From the NCBI RefSeq assembly GCF_008039615.1, contig NZ_VDUZ01000032.1:1-64000 (forward strand): a stretch of 64,000 nucleotides of DNA, written 5' to 3'. Of the stretch, positions 52,370 through 62,389 are shown piece by piece. A model generated the notes under the pieces. The model was not told the origin of the DNA, made no database searches, and saw only the letters and a program-made list of their open reading frames with translations. The position numbers and the translations under genes were made by a program. How positions within the stretch are numbered: position 1 is the first letter of the stretch; every line of letters starts with the position of its first letter. This DNA comes from Vineibacter terrae (GTDB taxonomy: Bacteria > Pseudomonadota > Alphaproteobacteria > Reyranellales > Reyranellaceae).

Positions 52370-55300
52370 ATGAAAATGGGTGGATCGATGATTTCCGCTC
52401 GCTTCGGCGTCGAGGGCGATGAGGCCGTCGAAAAGGCGCTGAAGAAGATCGAGGACGGTTCGCGGGCCGCGGCACAGGGTTTCAAGGAGGCTGGCGACGC
52501 CGGCACGGCGAGCGCCGATCAGATCACGCGGGCGCTCAAGACCGTCGAGGAGGGTGAGCGCCAGCTCGCGGCCGCCTTCAAGGATGCGCTCGAGTCGGGC
52601 CGCACCACCGCCGACCAGATGCGAACCGCGCTGGAGGATCTCGGCGGCAAGGCCGGCGCCGCTAGCGGGCAGATCGGCGACGCGGCGCGGCGCGCCAATT
52701 CGGCGCTCGGGGAACTGAACCTCGGCGCGGTCACGGCTGGCAGCACGATCGGCAACGTGCTGGGCGAGGCCGTGACGCGTGCGGCTGGGGCGATCGTCGA
52801 CCTCGGCAAGAGCGTGTTCGCGGCCTACGGCCAGATGAAGGACCTGGCCGAGCAGACGGGCCTCACCATCGCCCAGATCCAGGCTTGGCGGCAGGTGGTG
52901 GCCAAGAGCGGCGAGGACGTCGACATCCTCAACCGGGTCATGGTCGTCGCCAGCCGCAATATCGGCTTGGTGGCCGAAGGCAACCAGCGGCTGACGGCTG
53001 TCCTGGACCGCCTCGGCGTCGGCGTGCTGAGGGCGGACGGCAGCCTGCGCGATTTCAACGGCATCGTGCGCGATATCATCGACGCCATGGCGCGCCTCGA
53101 TGACCAGGCGACGCGCAATGCGCTGGGTGCGCAGTTCTTCGGCACGGGGTGGATCAAGCTTGCCGACGCGTTCAAGGACGGCGTCAAGGATGTCGACGCT
53201 GCCACGGATGCACTCGTTCGGCATCGTGCACTGATCGACGAGGGCGCGCGCGAGAAGATTGAGGCGCTGACAAAAGTCGTCAACAGCTCCAGCGAGGCGT
53301 GGAAGGGGCTAGCTCTCAACATCGTTGCGGGCGCGTCGCCAGCGCTGATCCAGGTGGCCAAGGATGCGGAAGGGGCGACAACCAGCTTCTCGAAATTTCT
53401 TGAGGTTGTGTCCAAGTGGGGTGGAGGTCTACCCAGCCTGTCGGGCGTGCTGGGATTTCAGTTCGGTCTCTCGCTCACGTCGCCGCAGTACGGGCCGCCG
53501 ACGCCCACTGGGTCGCAGGCATCGCCACGCACGCGCGAAGCGCAGCTCGAGGCTGAGCTGGTCGCTTCGCTCAAGCATCACGGTGGAGAGACGATCGATT
53601 CGGCGCGCATTCGTGCCGCGCTGAATAAGGTCCGTGACGAAATTCTCCGTGTTGCATCGGATGAAGTGTCCGAGGCGTTGTCGGTCCACTTTTACGACAA
53701 TTCGCCTGGCACAAGTCGCGGCTACTTCAATCCTGGCAAGTCTGAACCCTATGGCCCGCCGCTGCCGCCAGGCTGGGGCAAGCGCGGCGGTGGTGGTGGC
53801 GGTTCGGTCGATCAGACGGCGAAGGAATACGAGCGGGCAAAGGAGGCGCTCGACAAGTACCTGGACTCGCTGGCGCGCGAATCGGACCTCAGCGATGAGA
53901 GCGCGCGCGAACGCGCCGGCCATGTCGCCGAGCTGAAGGCCGAGGAGCTGGCACGCGCCAAGGTCCTGCGCATGACCGAGGATCAGATCCAGGCGGTCGG
54001 CGAGGAGGCGAAGGCGCGGGCGCTGGCGGCGTACGACTCAAAGAAGGCGCAGGAGGATCAGCGGCGCGCGTCTGAGCAGGCGCAGCGCGAGATGGAGCGG
54101 ATGGCCGAGCGCGAGGCGCAGCTGCTGCAGCAGCCGGCCGAGCAGGCGATCCGCAACGTCTATTCGCTGACCACCGACATCTTCAAGGACGCGATGTCGG
54201 GCAACCTGGACAGCTGGGAGGACTTCTGGAAGCGGGCCAAGGATATCGGGCGGCAGTATCTCGCTGAGCTGGCGACGCTGCTCGTGATCCGCCCGCTCAT
54301 CCAGCCGCTGATCAGTGTCGCGGGCCTCGGCGGCCTGGTGCCCGGCGGCATGGGCGGCGGTGCCGCTGGTGGTGTGGGCGGCGGCATCGGGTCGATCGGC
54401 GCCGGCGTGCCGTACCCGTCGGCCGGCGCATCGCTCGGCGGTGGCGGTCTGCTCGGGGGTATGCCCGGCGGCGGCCTGTTTGGCGGCAGTGGTGATCTGT
54501 TCGGCCTCGGCGGCTTCCTGCGCACACCGTTGTTCGGTGGCTCGCTGGGATCGGTGGCGTCGTTCGAAGGTGTCATCCCCGGCATGACCGGGGCGGAAGC
54601 CTACAACTATATCTCCGGTCTTCCGGGGCAGAGCGCTGGTTTGACGGTCGGCGGTGCGCTCGCCGGCATCGGCTCGATCGGCCTCGGCGCGTACAGCTTG
54701 AGCCAGGGCAACACGATCGGCGGCATCTCGGGTATCCTCGGCGGCGGCCTCGGGCTCCTCGGCGCGGCGGTGCCGGCGCTGGGCTTCCTCGGTCCCGTGG
54801 GGATGGGGATCGGGCTGATCGGCGGGTTGCTGGGCGGCCTGCTGGGCAAGAAGCCCAAGACGCCACAGGAGGTCACCAACATCAGCTTCGCCGGCGGCGC
54901 CATGTCGTCGGCCATGGCGATGAGCCGCGGCCGCTCGCTGGGCACCACCGGCCAGGCGGCGTCGGGCTTCACCGATGCGTTCGGCGAGCTGCTGTCCGGC
55001 TACGGCCTGTCGCTGGGGCCAGGGGCGATCGGCGGCTACATCCTCAACTCGGTGGGAAAAAACACCGGCAACCAGTTCATCGTCGGGCTGGGTGACTATA
55101 ACCGCGATCCGCGCGAGAGCCGGGCCGGCCTGCGCTCGCCCGAGGAGGCGATCGGCGTGCTGGCCGGCCTGCTGCTGCGCGAGAACGCGCGCGGCGGCAC
55201 GCTCGGCGGCGCCGGCTTCACGCCGACGGTGTCGCAGATCGTCCAGAACACCGACCTCGACTCGCTGGATGCGATCAAGGCGGCGCTTGATTTCGCGCCG

Positions 55301-56497
55301 GTGTTCGACGACCTGCAGAAGGGCACGCAGAACGTCACGGCGATGGACCGGGCGCTGCGCGAGCTCGACAAGCAGTACGATGCCGTCGCCGCGCAGACGC
55401 GGCAGTACGGCCTCGATGTCGGCCTGGTCGAGAAGCGCCGCCAGGAAGCGATCGCCCAGCTCGCCATTGACGCCAATGCCGATTATCGCCGCCGCGAGAT
55501 CGGCCTGACGCCGGGTGGCCAGCTGCGGCTGGCGCTGGAGGATAACGCCAAGGGCCGCGAGCAGGCGCTGAAGGAGGCGGCGACGCTCAACGCGGTGAGC
55601 GGCGTGCTGGTCGATATCAACCAGATCGAGCGCACCTTCGCGGCCGAGCGCAAGGCGATCATCGACCAGGCGCTGGGCACGACGCTTCAGGACCTGGCGC
55701 GCGGCACGGACACCATCACCGCAGCCGAGCTCGCCGTGCGCGGCCTCAACCAGCAATTCGATAACCTGGCCGGCCTGGCTGAGGCGGCGGGCGGGAATGT
55801 CGGCCTCGTGCGCATCCGGGCGCAGGAGGCGATCAACAAGCTGGCAACCGATGTCAATGCCGACTATCGCCGCCGCTCGCTGCTGATGACGCCGGAAGGG
55901 CAGCTGCAGGTCGCGCTCGAGGATCTCGAGGTCGAGCGCAAGGCGGCGATCGCCAACGCGCAGTACCTCAACCAGACGGTGACAGGCGCGCTCGCCGACA
56001 TCGACCAGATCGAGGCCTACTACGCCGCCCGCCGCGTGCGCATCGTCGAGGACTCGAACGCCGCCATGGCGCAGTCGATGCAGGGGCTGCGGGACGTCTA
56101 CAACAACATCCTGTACGGCTCGCTGAGCGGCGTCAGCCCGGGCGCGGCGGCGAGCGGTTCGCAGGCGACCTACATGGCCACGCTGGCACAGGCCCGCGGT
56201 GGCGACCGCACGGCGCTGCAGCGCCTGGGCAGCGATGCCAGCGCGTATATCACTGCGCTGGCGGGCGCGTACGGTCACGGCGAGCGCTTCGGTGCCGGCC
56301 GTGAGCAGGTCCTTGCCGACCTGGCGTCATTCCTCGGGACCCAGCCGGCCAACACCGCCGGCGGCGGGAACGCCGATCTCAGCGAAGCGGCCCGCGTCAT
56401 CGCCCAGCAGTCCGAGCTCATCGACCAGCTCACCGCCCAGGTCGAGGTGCTGACAGACCAGATGGCGTTGTTCCTCGCGCAACAGAGACGGTCCTGA
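52370..56497 (+). CDS. Tail tape measure protein
   Basis: A 1375-residue protein that sets tail length. The N-terminus has alternating coiled coil (ALKKIEDGSRAAAQGFKEAG), the middle (about 640-860) is Gly-rich with hydrophobic helices (GGALAGIGSIGLGAYSLSQG, AVPALGFLGPVGMGIGLIGG) that may enter the host membrane, and the C-terminal third contains two related helical repeats (DADYRRR-type motifs near 1040 and 1170). It overlaps the next gene start. Confidence 0.93.
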   Translation: MKMGGSMISARFGVEGDEAVEKALKKIEDGSRAAAQGFKEAGDAGTASADQITRALKTVEEGERQLAAAFKDALESGRTTADQMRTALEDLGGKAGAASGQIGDAARRANSALGELNLGAVTAGSTIGNVLGEAVTRAAGAIVDLGKSVFAAYGQMKDLAEQTGLTIAQIQAWRQVVAKSGEDVDILNRVMVVASRNIGLVAEGNQRLTAVLDRLGVGVLRADGSLRDFNGIVRDIIDAMARLDDQATRNALGAQFFGTGWIKLADAFKDGVKDVDAATDALVRHRALIDEGAREKIEALTKVVNSSSEAWKGLALNIVAGASPALIQVAKDAEGATTSFSKFLEVVSKWGGGLPSLSGVLGFQFGLSLTSPQYGPPTPTGSQASPRTREAQLEAELVASLKHHGGETIDSARIRAALNKVRDEILRVASDEVSEALSVHFYDNSPGTSRGYFNPGKSEPYGPPLPPGWGKRGGGGGGSVDQTAKEYERAKEALDKYLDSLARESDLSDESARERAGHVAELKAEELARAKVLRMTEDQIQAVGEEAKARALAAYDSKKAQEDQRRASEQAQREMERMAEREAQLLQQPAEQAIRNVYSLTTDIFKDAMSGNLDSWEDFWKRAKDIGRQYLAELATLLVIRPLIQPLISVAGLGGLVPGGMGGGAAGGVGGGIGSIGAGVPYPSAGASLGGGGLLGGMPGGGLFGGSGDLFGLGGFLRTPLFGGSLGSVASFEGVIPGMTGAEAYNYISGLPGQSAGLTVGGALAGIGSIGLGAYSLSQGNTIGGISGILGGGLGLLGAAVPALGFLGPVGMGIGLIGGLLGGLLGKKPKTPQEVTNISFAGGAMSSAMAMSRGRSLGTTGQAASGFTDAFGELLSGYGLSLGPGAIGGYILNSVGKNTGNQFIVGLGDYNRDPRESRAGLRSPEEAIGVLAGLLLRENARGGTLGGAGFTPTVSQIVQNTDLDSLDAIKAALDFAPVFDDLQKGTQNVTAMDRALRELDKQYDAVAAQTRQYGLDVGLVEKRRQEAIAQLAIDANADYRRREIGLTPGGQLRLALEDNAKGREQALKEAATLNAVSGVLVDINQIERTFAAERKAIIDQALGTTLQDLARGTDTITAAELAVRGLNQQFDNLAGLAEAAGGNVGLVRIRAQEAINKLATDVNADYRRRSLLMTPEGQLQVALEDLEVERKAAIANAQYLNQTVTGALADIDQIEAYYAARRVRIVEDSNAAMAQSMQGLRDVYNNILYGSLSGVSPGAAASGSQATYMATLAQARGGDRTALQRLGSDASAYITALAGAYGHGERFGAGREQVLADLASFLGTQPANTAGGGNADLSEAARVIAQQSELIDQLTAQVEVLTDQMALFLAQQRRS

Positions 56498-58191
56498 TGA
56501 CGATCCAGCTCATGTACCCGCCCTATCCGGCGGGCACGATCGACTATCCCGGCGGGACGCTGGAGGTCCAGGTCAACGAGGTCGTGACGTATCAGGACTT
56601 CTCGCCGGCGGACAACCAGGCGCTGCTGATGATCGCCTATCCGTGGGACCCGGTGTCCGGCGCGCCGGCGATCGTGCCGGCGTCGACGCACGGCTACAAC
56701 TCGTTCGCCCGGAACGTCGATGATCCTCTGATCTTCCTCCCTGCGACGCATTTCCCGCCGCTGCTCGCGGAGGGTTTCAACTTCGAGGACCAGCTGTTCG
56801 ACGGTATCGATCCGGCCTCGGGCGCGAGCGAGTCGGGCACCGGCTTCGGTGACATCACCCTCTCCGATCCCGGCGGCGAGCTCGACGATGCCATCACGCG
56901 ATATGCGTGGGACGGCCGCAGCATTTCGATCTTCCGCCCGGATTTCACGCGCATCGCGGCGCTGGGTTGCGACAAGGTGCTGTTCTCGGACGAAGAGAAG
57001 CGGCTCAAGGTCAAGCACCGCCAAGGCAGGCTGTACGAGACGCCGCTGCTGGGGCGCTATGACGGCAGCGGCGGGCTGGGTGGCGACGCGGCGCTGAAGG
57101 GGCAGCCGATACCGCAGGCCTACGGCCGCGTGTTCAACGTCGAGCCGCGGCTGATCAATGCGGAAAAGCTGATCTACCAGTGGCACGACCGCCAGGTGAA
57201 GGCCGTCACGTCGATCCGCGACGGCGTTTCGGAGTACACGCTGACGGGCGGCAATTTCGACACATACGCCGACCTGGATGCCCTGGCGTCGGTCCCGGTA
57301 GGCCAGGCCGTCAAGGGCAGCGCCGACGGCTGCTTCCGCCTGGGGTCGGCGCCGGCATTGAGCTTGCGGCTCGATGGCTGGGGTGATGACGAGAACCTGC
57401 TGCTGCACGGCATCTCGAGCATGGTGCAGTTCTACCAGGAGACGCGGGCCAACATCCTGCGCCGCATCGCGGTGTCCCGGGGACCTGACCCCGTGAAGGA
57501 CTCCAGCACCCTGGCGATCGCGGCCGACGTCGACAACGCAGCCTTCTTCCGGATGAACGTGCTGCAGCCGGGGCCGGTGGGCTTCTATTTCGACAGCGAT
57601 ATCTCCATCGGGGCGGCGTGCGACAGGATCATGGCCGGCTGCCTTGGATGGTGGCGCATCGGGCTCAACGCCAAGTTGACGGTGAACCAGCTCGACAGGC
57701 AGACGCGGGCCGACTTCGTCATCGACCACCCGGCCGATACGAAGGGCACGCCCGAGATGATGGCCTGGTCGCCGCCGCGCTGGAAAACGCGGGTCGGCTG
57801 GCGGCACAACTGGGCGCCGCAGCTCAAGAGCGAGCTCGGCGCGGCGACGGCGAGCCAGCAGCTTCTGTACGGCGAAGAATGGACATACGTCCAGGCGCAG
57901 GACGATGCCGTGCAGCTGCTGCATGCCCAGGCGCCGGATGTGCCGATCGCCGGCGAGTACGCGCTGGAGGGCGACGCGGTCGCCGAGGCCGTCCGGCAGC
58001 AGGCGCTGCTCGGCGTCGATCGCCAGCGCTGGCGCATCCCCGTGCGGCTCGATCCGTTCGCCGACGTGCTCGGCCGCGTCTGCCAAGTGCGGGGCTACAC
58101 CCGCTATGGGCTGGAGGCGCGCCTGATGACGGTGGTGCGCGTCGAAGCGGTGGCCGGCCTCAACTACGTCACGCTGGACCTGTGGGGCTGA
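56497..58191 (+). CDS. Tail tip/baseplate hub protein
   Basis: A 564-residue protein (MTIQLMYPPYPAGTIDYPGG) directly after the tape measure. GFGDITLSDPGGELDDAITR and GRYDGSGGLGGDAALKGQPI, followed by PQAYGRVFNVEPRLIN, resemble tail proteins that carry hub or distal tail functions. No enzymatic motif seen. Confidence 0.6.
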   Translation: MTIQLMYPPYPAGTIDYPGGTLEVQVNEVVTYQDFSPADNQALLMIAYPWDPVSGAPAIVPASTHGYNSFARNVDDPLIFLPATHFPPLLAEGFNFEDQLFDGIDPASGASESGTGFGDITLSDPGGELDDAITRYAWDGRSISIFRPDFTRIAALGCDKVLFSDEEKRLKVKHRQGRLYETPLLGRYDGSGGLGGDAALKGQPIPQAYGRVFNVEPRLINAEKLIYQWHDRQVKAVTSIRDGVSEYTLTGGNFDTYADLDALASVPVGQAVKGSADGCFRLGSAPALSLRLDGWGDDENLLLHGISSMVQFYQETRANILRRIAVSRGPDPVKDSSTLAIAADVDNAAFFRMNVLQPGPVGFYFDSDISIGAACDRIMAGCLGWWRIGLNAKLTVNQLDRQTRADFVIDHPADTKGTPEMMAWSPPRWKTRVGWRHNWAPQLKSELGAATASQQLLYGEEWTYVQAQDDAVQLLHAQAPDVPIAGEYALEGDAVAEAVRQQALLGVDRQRWRIPVRLDPFADVLGRVCQVRGYTRYGLEARLMTVVRVEAVAGLNYVTLDLWG

Positions 58192-58192
58192 C

Positions 58193-58984
58193 ATGGCGCG
58201 TGCGCTCTTCCTGTCACCGCGGTCGATCGGCGAGGCGACGCTCACCGCGTCGTCCGAGGCGTTTCCCGTCGGCAACCTGAAGCTGGCGGCGCAACCCTCG
58301 AAGGTCTGGCGCTCGGCGACGTCGAACCCCTGGGTCGTCATCGACATGGGCGCTGCCGTCGCCGTCGACACGCTGGCGATGGTGGGCGTGACGTTCGGCG
58401 GGGGCGACTTCTGGCAGCTGCGCGGGGCCTCGTCACAGGCCAACCTCACGGCCGCGCCGGGCTACGATTCGACGAGCGTGTCGGTGTGGCCGGTGACGGG
58501 CAAGCCGGCCGATGCCGGCTGGCTGCAGCACACATGCCTGCTGCGGTTGCCGTCGGTCCAGACCTTCCGGTGGTGGCGCATCGATTTCGCCGGCACCCTC
58601 GTGCAGGCCGGCGTGCTGCTGCTGGACAAGGCGATCACGCCGTCCGTGAACTTCTCGCGCGGCTGGGAACTCGGCGACGAGCCCGCCGACAGGGTCGTGC
58701 CGACGCCGTACGGACGCACCCTGGTCGAGCCGCGCGACAACCCGCGGGTCAAGTCGCTGCCCTGGAACCTGCTGACCGAGGCCGATGCGATGGCGGCCGG
58801 CGGCATGGGCGACCTGCTGCGCGAGCGCGGCACGGCGAAACCGTTCCTGCTGTGCCTGGACCCCGAGGCCACGACCTACCTGCACCAGTACACAATCTAC
58901 GGCCTGCGCGTCGGCCAGCGCCGCCTGGCGAGCCCCTTCCGCCGCCGTCATTCGACCACCCTCCAGATCCGCGAGCTGCTCTGA
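58193..58984 (+). CDS. Tail protein with galactose-binding-like (discoidin-type) segment
   Basis: A 263-residue protein. The region WRSATSNPWVVIDMGAAVAV and the WRIDFAGT segment (about 40-140) have the look of F5/8-type beta-sandwich carbohydrate-binding modules common in tail tips. The C-terminus is LQIRELL. Function inferred from context. Confidence 0.55.
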   Translation: MARALFLSPRSIGEATLTASSEAFPVGNLKLAAQPSKVWRSATSNPWVVIDMGAAVAVDTLAMVGVTFGGGDFWQLRGASSQANLTAAPGYDSTSVSVWPVTGKPADAGWLQHTCLLRLPSVQTFRWWRIDFAGTLVQAGVLLLDKAITPSVNFSRGWELGDEPADRVVPTPYGRTLVEPRDNPRVKSLPWNLLTEADAMAAGGMGDLLRERGTAKPFLLCLDPEATTYLHQYTIYGLRVGQRRLASPFRRRHSTTLQIRELL

Positions 58985-58985
58985 C

Positions 58986-59207
58986 ATGAAGGAAATCTGG
59001 CTGACGCTCTGGGTGCTGTCCGGAGCGTTCGAGGCGCCCGATGGCGCGCCCGTGTTGGTGCACGAGGTTTTCACCGAGCGCGCCGACTGCGAGGCGCGGC
59101 GCCGCCTGATCGCGCCACAACTGCGCTGCGTGGCCGAGCCGTGGGCGCCGCGCGACGTGTGGCCGCGGCCGCTCGAGCGTCGTGGCCCGCAGCAGGTCAC
59201 GAGGTAG
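58986..59207 (+). CDS. Small phage protein of unknown function
   Basis: A 73-residue protein (MKEIWLTLWVLSGAFEAPDG) with a hydrophobic N-terminus resembling a signal and cysteines in DCEARRRLIAPQLRC. It lies between tail tip and fibre genes. No family recognised. Confidence 0.55.
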   Translation: MKEIWLTLWVLSGAFEAPDGAPVLVHEVFTERADCEARRRLIAPQLRCVAEPWAPRDVWPRPLERRGPQQVTR

Positions 59208-59213
59208 TCCGCC

Positions 59214-60059
59214 ATGGCCGAGCAGAGCGACGATTTCGTGCTGCAGCAGTCGACCACCACGGGGCTTGGTGACTACATCATCCCGTCGGCGGTATCTGGT
59301 TTCCGCACCTTCCTGGCTGTGTTCGGCAACGGCGGCGTTGCCGAGTATGTCGCGAGGCTGCCCGACTACTCGAAATGGGAGCACGGGTGGGGCGTCGTTT
59401 CCAACGCTAGCGGCGGGCGGATCACCCGCAACCTGCTGCGCTCGAGCACGGGCTCGCTGATCGACTGGCAGGCGGGCGACGCCATGCGCGTGGTCCACAC
59501 CATCACCTCGGCCGATCGCCTGTGGCAGCTGCGGCGCAAGCATTACGGCTCCACCGAGCCGCCCTTGAAGCAGAAGGGCATGGACTGGCTGGACAGCACC
59601 GGCGCGCCGACCGGCACGGCGCACAAGCTGTGGGATGGGACGCAGTGGATCACGGTCGGCACGCTGAACGAGACGACGCACAAGTACCTGCGAAACCTCA
59701 CCGATGATTTTCCGGCATGGACTGCCTATACGCCGGTCGTCACATCTTCCGTCGGCAGTTTTACATCGGTGTCGGCCAGCGGCTCCTACATACAGAGGGG
59801 CAAGCTCGTTGCGTTTCGAACGATCGTCACGATCACGACGAACGGGACGGCAGCTGGCGGTGTAGAGCTTACCCATCCGGTCGCGCCGATCGGGCCGCAG
59901 CAGAATTGTTCAGCGCACGCCAATGGACCAAGCAACTTCACGTGCTGGGCATCTATTCTGGCGTCGCCGGCGAAGCTCATTCTCCTGAAATACGATGGCA
60001 CCTATCCAGGTGCCAGCGGCATGAGCCTGTACGCCAATGGCGTCTATGAGGCCGCGTGA
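59214..60059 (+). CDS. Putative tail fibre protein
   Basis: A 281-residue beta-rich protein. The start (DDFVLQQSTTTGLGDYIIPS) matches the N-terminal adaptor of many tail fibres, and the second half (WTAYTPVVTSSVGSFTSVSA) is like receptor-binding fibre tips. It likely determines host range. Confidence 0.7.
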   Translation: MAEQSDDFVLQQSTTTGLGDYIIPSAVSGFRTFLAVFGNGGVAEYVARLPDYSKWEHGWGVVSNASGGRITRNLLRSSTGSLIDWQAGDAMRVVHTITSADRLWQLRRKHYGSTEPPLKQKGMDWLDSTGAPTGTAHKLWDGTQWITVGTLNETTHKYLRNLTDDFPAWTAYTPVVTSSVGSFTSVSASGSYIQRGKLVAFRTIVTITTNGTAAGGVELTHPVAPIGPQQNCSAHANGPSNFTCWASILASPAKLILLKYDGTYPGASGMSLYANGVYEAA

Positions 60060-60060
60060 C

Positions 60061-60264
60061 ATGACCCGCCTTGTGAAGGTCGTAGATGGCAAGTTGGTCG
60101 AGATGACCGAGGAAGAGGAAGCGCGGTCGCGCGCCGAGAATGCCTGTGTGCAGATGAAGACGGTCAAGGCGTTGACTGATCTGCTGGTCGCCAAAGGGAT
60201 CATCACCCAAACCGAGGTCGACGCGGCCTTGAAAACTCAATCCGTAGGCGTCGTCAGGGGGTAG
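60061..60264 (+). CDS. Small fibre-associated protein
   Basis: A 67-residue acidic helical protein (MTRLVKVVDGKLVEMTEEEE) following the fibre gene by one base, in the usual position of a fibre chaperone. Function unknown. Confidence 0.55.
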   Translation: MTRLVKVVDGKLVEMTEEEEARSRAENACVQMKTVKALTDLLVAKGIITQTEVDAALKTQSVGVVRG

Positions 60265-60266
60265 GC

Positions 60267-60635
60267 ATGGACATCGGTGAGGTCGTTGGAGCGCTCGGCG
60301 TCAAGCTGTCGACGGCGCTGGCCGGCCTGGCCGGCGGCGTGGCACGCGTCGTGTTCATGAGCCAGGCCAACGCCATGAGCTGGAAGCGCGGCATGAGCCT
60401 GATCGCGCTGGGCGCGATCAGCGCGAGCTACCTGACGCCGCTGGTTGGGCTGGTGATCACGGTGGCGCCGGATGGCGCGCTCGATCGCGCCCTGGCTTTC
60501 GTCATCGGTCTGCTGTCGATGACGCTGATCGAGCTGGTGCTGCGGCTGGCCGACTGGTTCCGCGAGGATCCGCGGCGGGTGCTCGACTTCCTGCGGCCGG
60601 GCAGCACGCGTCCACCGACGGGAGGCCAGTCATGA
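60267..60635 (+). CDS. Phage membrane protein, holin candidate
   Basis: A 122-residue protein with hydrophobic stretches at about 14-32, 42-66 and 71-92, and a charged C-terminus (WFREDPRRVLDFLRPG). It opens the lysis region. Size and topology suit a holin, but two more small membrane proteins are nearby, so which one sets lysis timing is open. Confidence 0.55.
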   Translation: MDIGEVVGALGVKLSTALAGLAGGVARVVFMSQANAMSWKRGMSLIALGAISASYLTPLVGLVITVAPDGALDRALAFVIGLLSMTLIELVLRLADWFREDPRRVLDFLRPGSTRPPTGGQS

Positions 60636-60898
60636 TGGACGCAGGGCTGTGGGCACTGTGGGTCGCCAACGCGGTGACATCGCTGGCGATCGCAGTCTGT
60701 GCGCTGTGGTACCTCCTTGAGAAGGCGCGCGGCCACCCGCTGTGGCTGCGCCTCTGCCTCTATGGCGCCGTCGTTGGCGGCCTCTTCAACATCATCGCCT
60801 GGCCCTATGACATCGAGCTCGGTCAGGTTGCCATCAATGCCGGCTTCGCCGGCACCATGATCTACCGCCTGCGCCGCCGCCGACTACTGGCGCGCTGA
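60632..60898 (+). CDS. Small phage membrane protein
   Basis: An 88-residue protein with hydrophobic helices at about 5-28 and 40-57 and an Arg-rich C-terminus (YRLRRRRLLAR). Overlaps the preceding gene by 4 bases. Possible holin or antiholin. Confidence 0.55.
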   Translation: MMDAGLWALWVANAVTSLAIAVCALWYLLEKARGHPLWLRLCLYGAVVGGLFNIIAWPYDIELGQVAINAGFAGTMIYRLRRRRLLAR

Positions 60899-60924
60899 CT
60901 GGCACCCATCATCGGAGCTTCACC

Positions 60925-61917
60925 ATGCTTGTGACCCGCGAGCAGCTCGCGGCAATCATGCCGCGCGCCCATGCGACCGGTCGTGCCGAGCTTTGGCTGC
61001 CGTCGCTCAATGCCCAGATGCCGGCCTACCGCATCGATCGGGAACGCCGCATCGAGATGTTCCTGGCGACGATCGCTGAGGAAACCGGCGAGCTGCAGGT
61101 GCAGGCGGAGAACCTGAGCTATACAGGCGAACGGCTTTACGAGCTGTTCGCTGGCACGTTTCGCGATCTGGCCCAGGCCCGCGCGGTCGCGGCCCAAGGG
61201 CCGGAAGCCATCGCGAACTGGATCTATGCCGATGCGCGGCGATCGCCGGGTTTTCGTCTGGGCAACAACGCGCCGGACGATGGTTGGCGCTACCGCGGCC
61301 GTGGGCCCATGCAGCTCACGGGAAAGGCCAATTACTTCCGCTTTTTTGCTGCTGTCGGCATGCCGCTGGACACCGATCCGGACTACCTGCTGACGCCCGA
61401 AGGCGGTGCCCAGAGCGCAGCGCACTTCTGGGCTGCGAACGGCTGCAATGAGATCGCGGACAGCGGCGACTTCACGGCCTTGACCAGGAGAGTCAACGGC
61501 GGGCTGATCAATCTCGCTACGCGCCAGTATTACTGGGATCGCGCCCAGGCCGCGATCGGCGAGACGCCGATGCCAGAGGGCGAGGTGCCGCCGCGGCAGG
61601 CGCAGCCGCGCCTGCTGCTCGAGGGAACCACTGGCGACGACGTGCGGGCGTTGCAGGCAACGCTGAACCGTACCAGCGGCGCACCAGGCCTCGTCGAGGA
61701 TGGCCACTTCGGACCGGCCACTGGGGGCGCGGTAAAGGTCTTCCAGGCTCGTGCCGGCTTGCATGTCGACGGCCTGGTCGGCCCGCTCACGCGCGCGGCG
61801 TTGGTGGCAGCGGCCGTGCCCGATAGGGCGCCGCCGGCGATGCCGACTTCCAGCGCGACACCAGCACCACGCGACTTCTGGGCCCAGCTCGGCGAGCTGC
61901 TGCGCCGTGTCTTCTGA
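60925..61917 (+). CDS. Endolysin: GH19 chitinase-like domain plus peptidoglycan-binding domain
   Basis: A 330-residue lytic enzyme. The GH19 domain (about 5-205) has the catalytic Glu in MFLATIAEETGELQ and GRGPMQLTGKANYFRF, cleaving the murein glycan backbone. Residues about 230-300 are a peptidoglycan-binding module (TTGDDVRALQATLNRTSGAP). No signal peptide or SAR helix is seen, so a holin is needed for export. GGAGCTTCACC precedes ATG. Confidence 0.9.
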   Translation: MLVTREQLAAIMPRAHATGRAELWLPSLNAQMPAYRIDRERRIEMFLATIAEETGELQVQAENLSYTGERLYELFAGTFRDLAQARAVAAQGPEAIANWIYADARRSPGFRLGNNAPDDGWRYRGRGPMQLTGKANYFRFFAAVGMPLDTDPDYLLTPEGGAQSAAHFWAANGCNEIADSGDFTALTRRVNGGLINLATRQYYWDRAQAAIGETPMPEGEVPPRQAQPRLLLEGTTGDDVRALQATLNRTSGAPGLVEDGHFGPATGGAVKVFQARAGLHVDGLVGPLTRAALVAAAVPDRAPPAMPTSSATPAPRDFWAQLGELLRRVF

Positions 61918-61929
61918 GGAGAGGACATC

Positions 61930-62127
61930 ATGGGCATGCCACGCGTCGAGGCCTTCGGCTGGCCAGCCTACGTCATTCTGTGGGGCTTCGGCGTCGTGGC
62001 GCTGGTCGTGCCGCCGATCCTCTTGGCGACCATTGCAGCGGCCATGGGCGCCCCGTGGCTTACGGCCTACGGCATCGTGCAGGCCGCCTGGGCGATCGTA
62101 TTCGCCCGCTGGCTGACCGGGCAATGA
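61930..62127 (+). CDS. Small two-helix membrane protein, holin/antiholin candidate
   Basis: A 65-residue protein (MGMPRVEAFGWPAYVILWGF) with two hydrophobic helices (about 11-38 and 43-60) separated by a short turn, preceded by GAGGAGAGG. It lies between endolysin and spanin genes; class II holins have this topology. Confidence 0.55.
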   Translation: MGMPRVEAFGWPAYVILWGFGVVALVVPPILLATIAAAMGAPWLTAYGIVQAAWAIVFARWLTGQ

Positions 62128-62137
62128 GGAGACTTCC

Positions 62138-62389
62138 ATGGTGGTGGTTTCAGGGCTGCTCGCGGCTATTCGGACGCCGGCGGCGAGGTACTTAGGCGCC
62201 GTGCTGCTGGCCGTTCTGCTGGTCGGCGGTGCCTACGTGAAGGGCCGGGTCGACGGGGTGGCCATCGAGCGCGGCCGCGTCTCGGCCGAGATCGAGAAAG
62301 CCCGCAAGGAGCGGATCCATGCCGAAGATCGCAATCGCTCTCTGTCTGATGACGAGTTGTTTGATCGGTTGCTCCCCGGCCGTCGTTGA
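62138..62389 (+). CDS. Inner-membrane spanin subunit (Rz-like)
   Basis: An 83-residue protein with an N-terminal membrane helix (YLGAVLLAVLLVGGAYVKG) and a charged periplasmic helix (ERGRVSAEIEKARKERIHAE), the i-spanin plan. Its 3' end contains the start of an out-of-frame lipoprotein gene, the classic Rz/Rz1 overlap. Together they fuse inner and outer membranes in the last lysis step. Confidence 0.75.
   Translation: MVVVSGLLAAIRTPAARYLGAVLLAVLLVGGAYVKGRVDGVAIERGRVSAEIEKARKERIHAEDRNRSLSDDELFDRLLPGRR

Noticed and set aside
54038-58449. Two long minus-strand frames (746 and 724 codons) opposite tape measure and hub genes
   Set aside because: Compositional shadows; plus-strand genes have matching overlaps and motifs.
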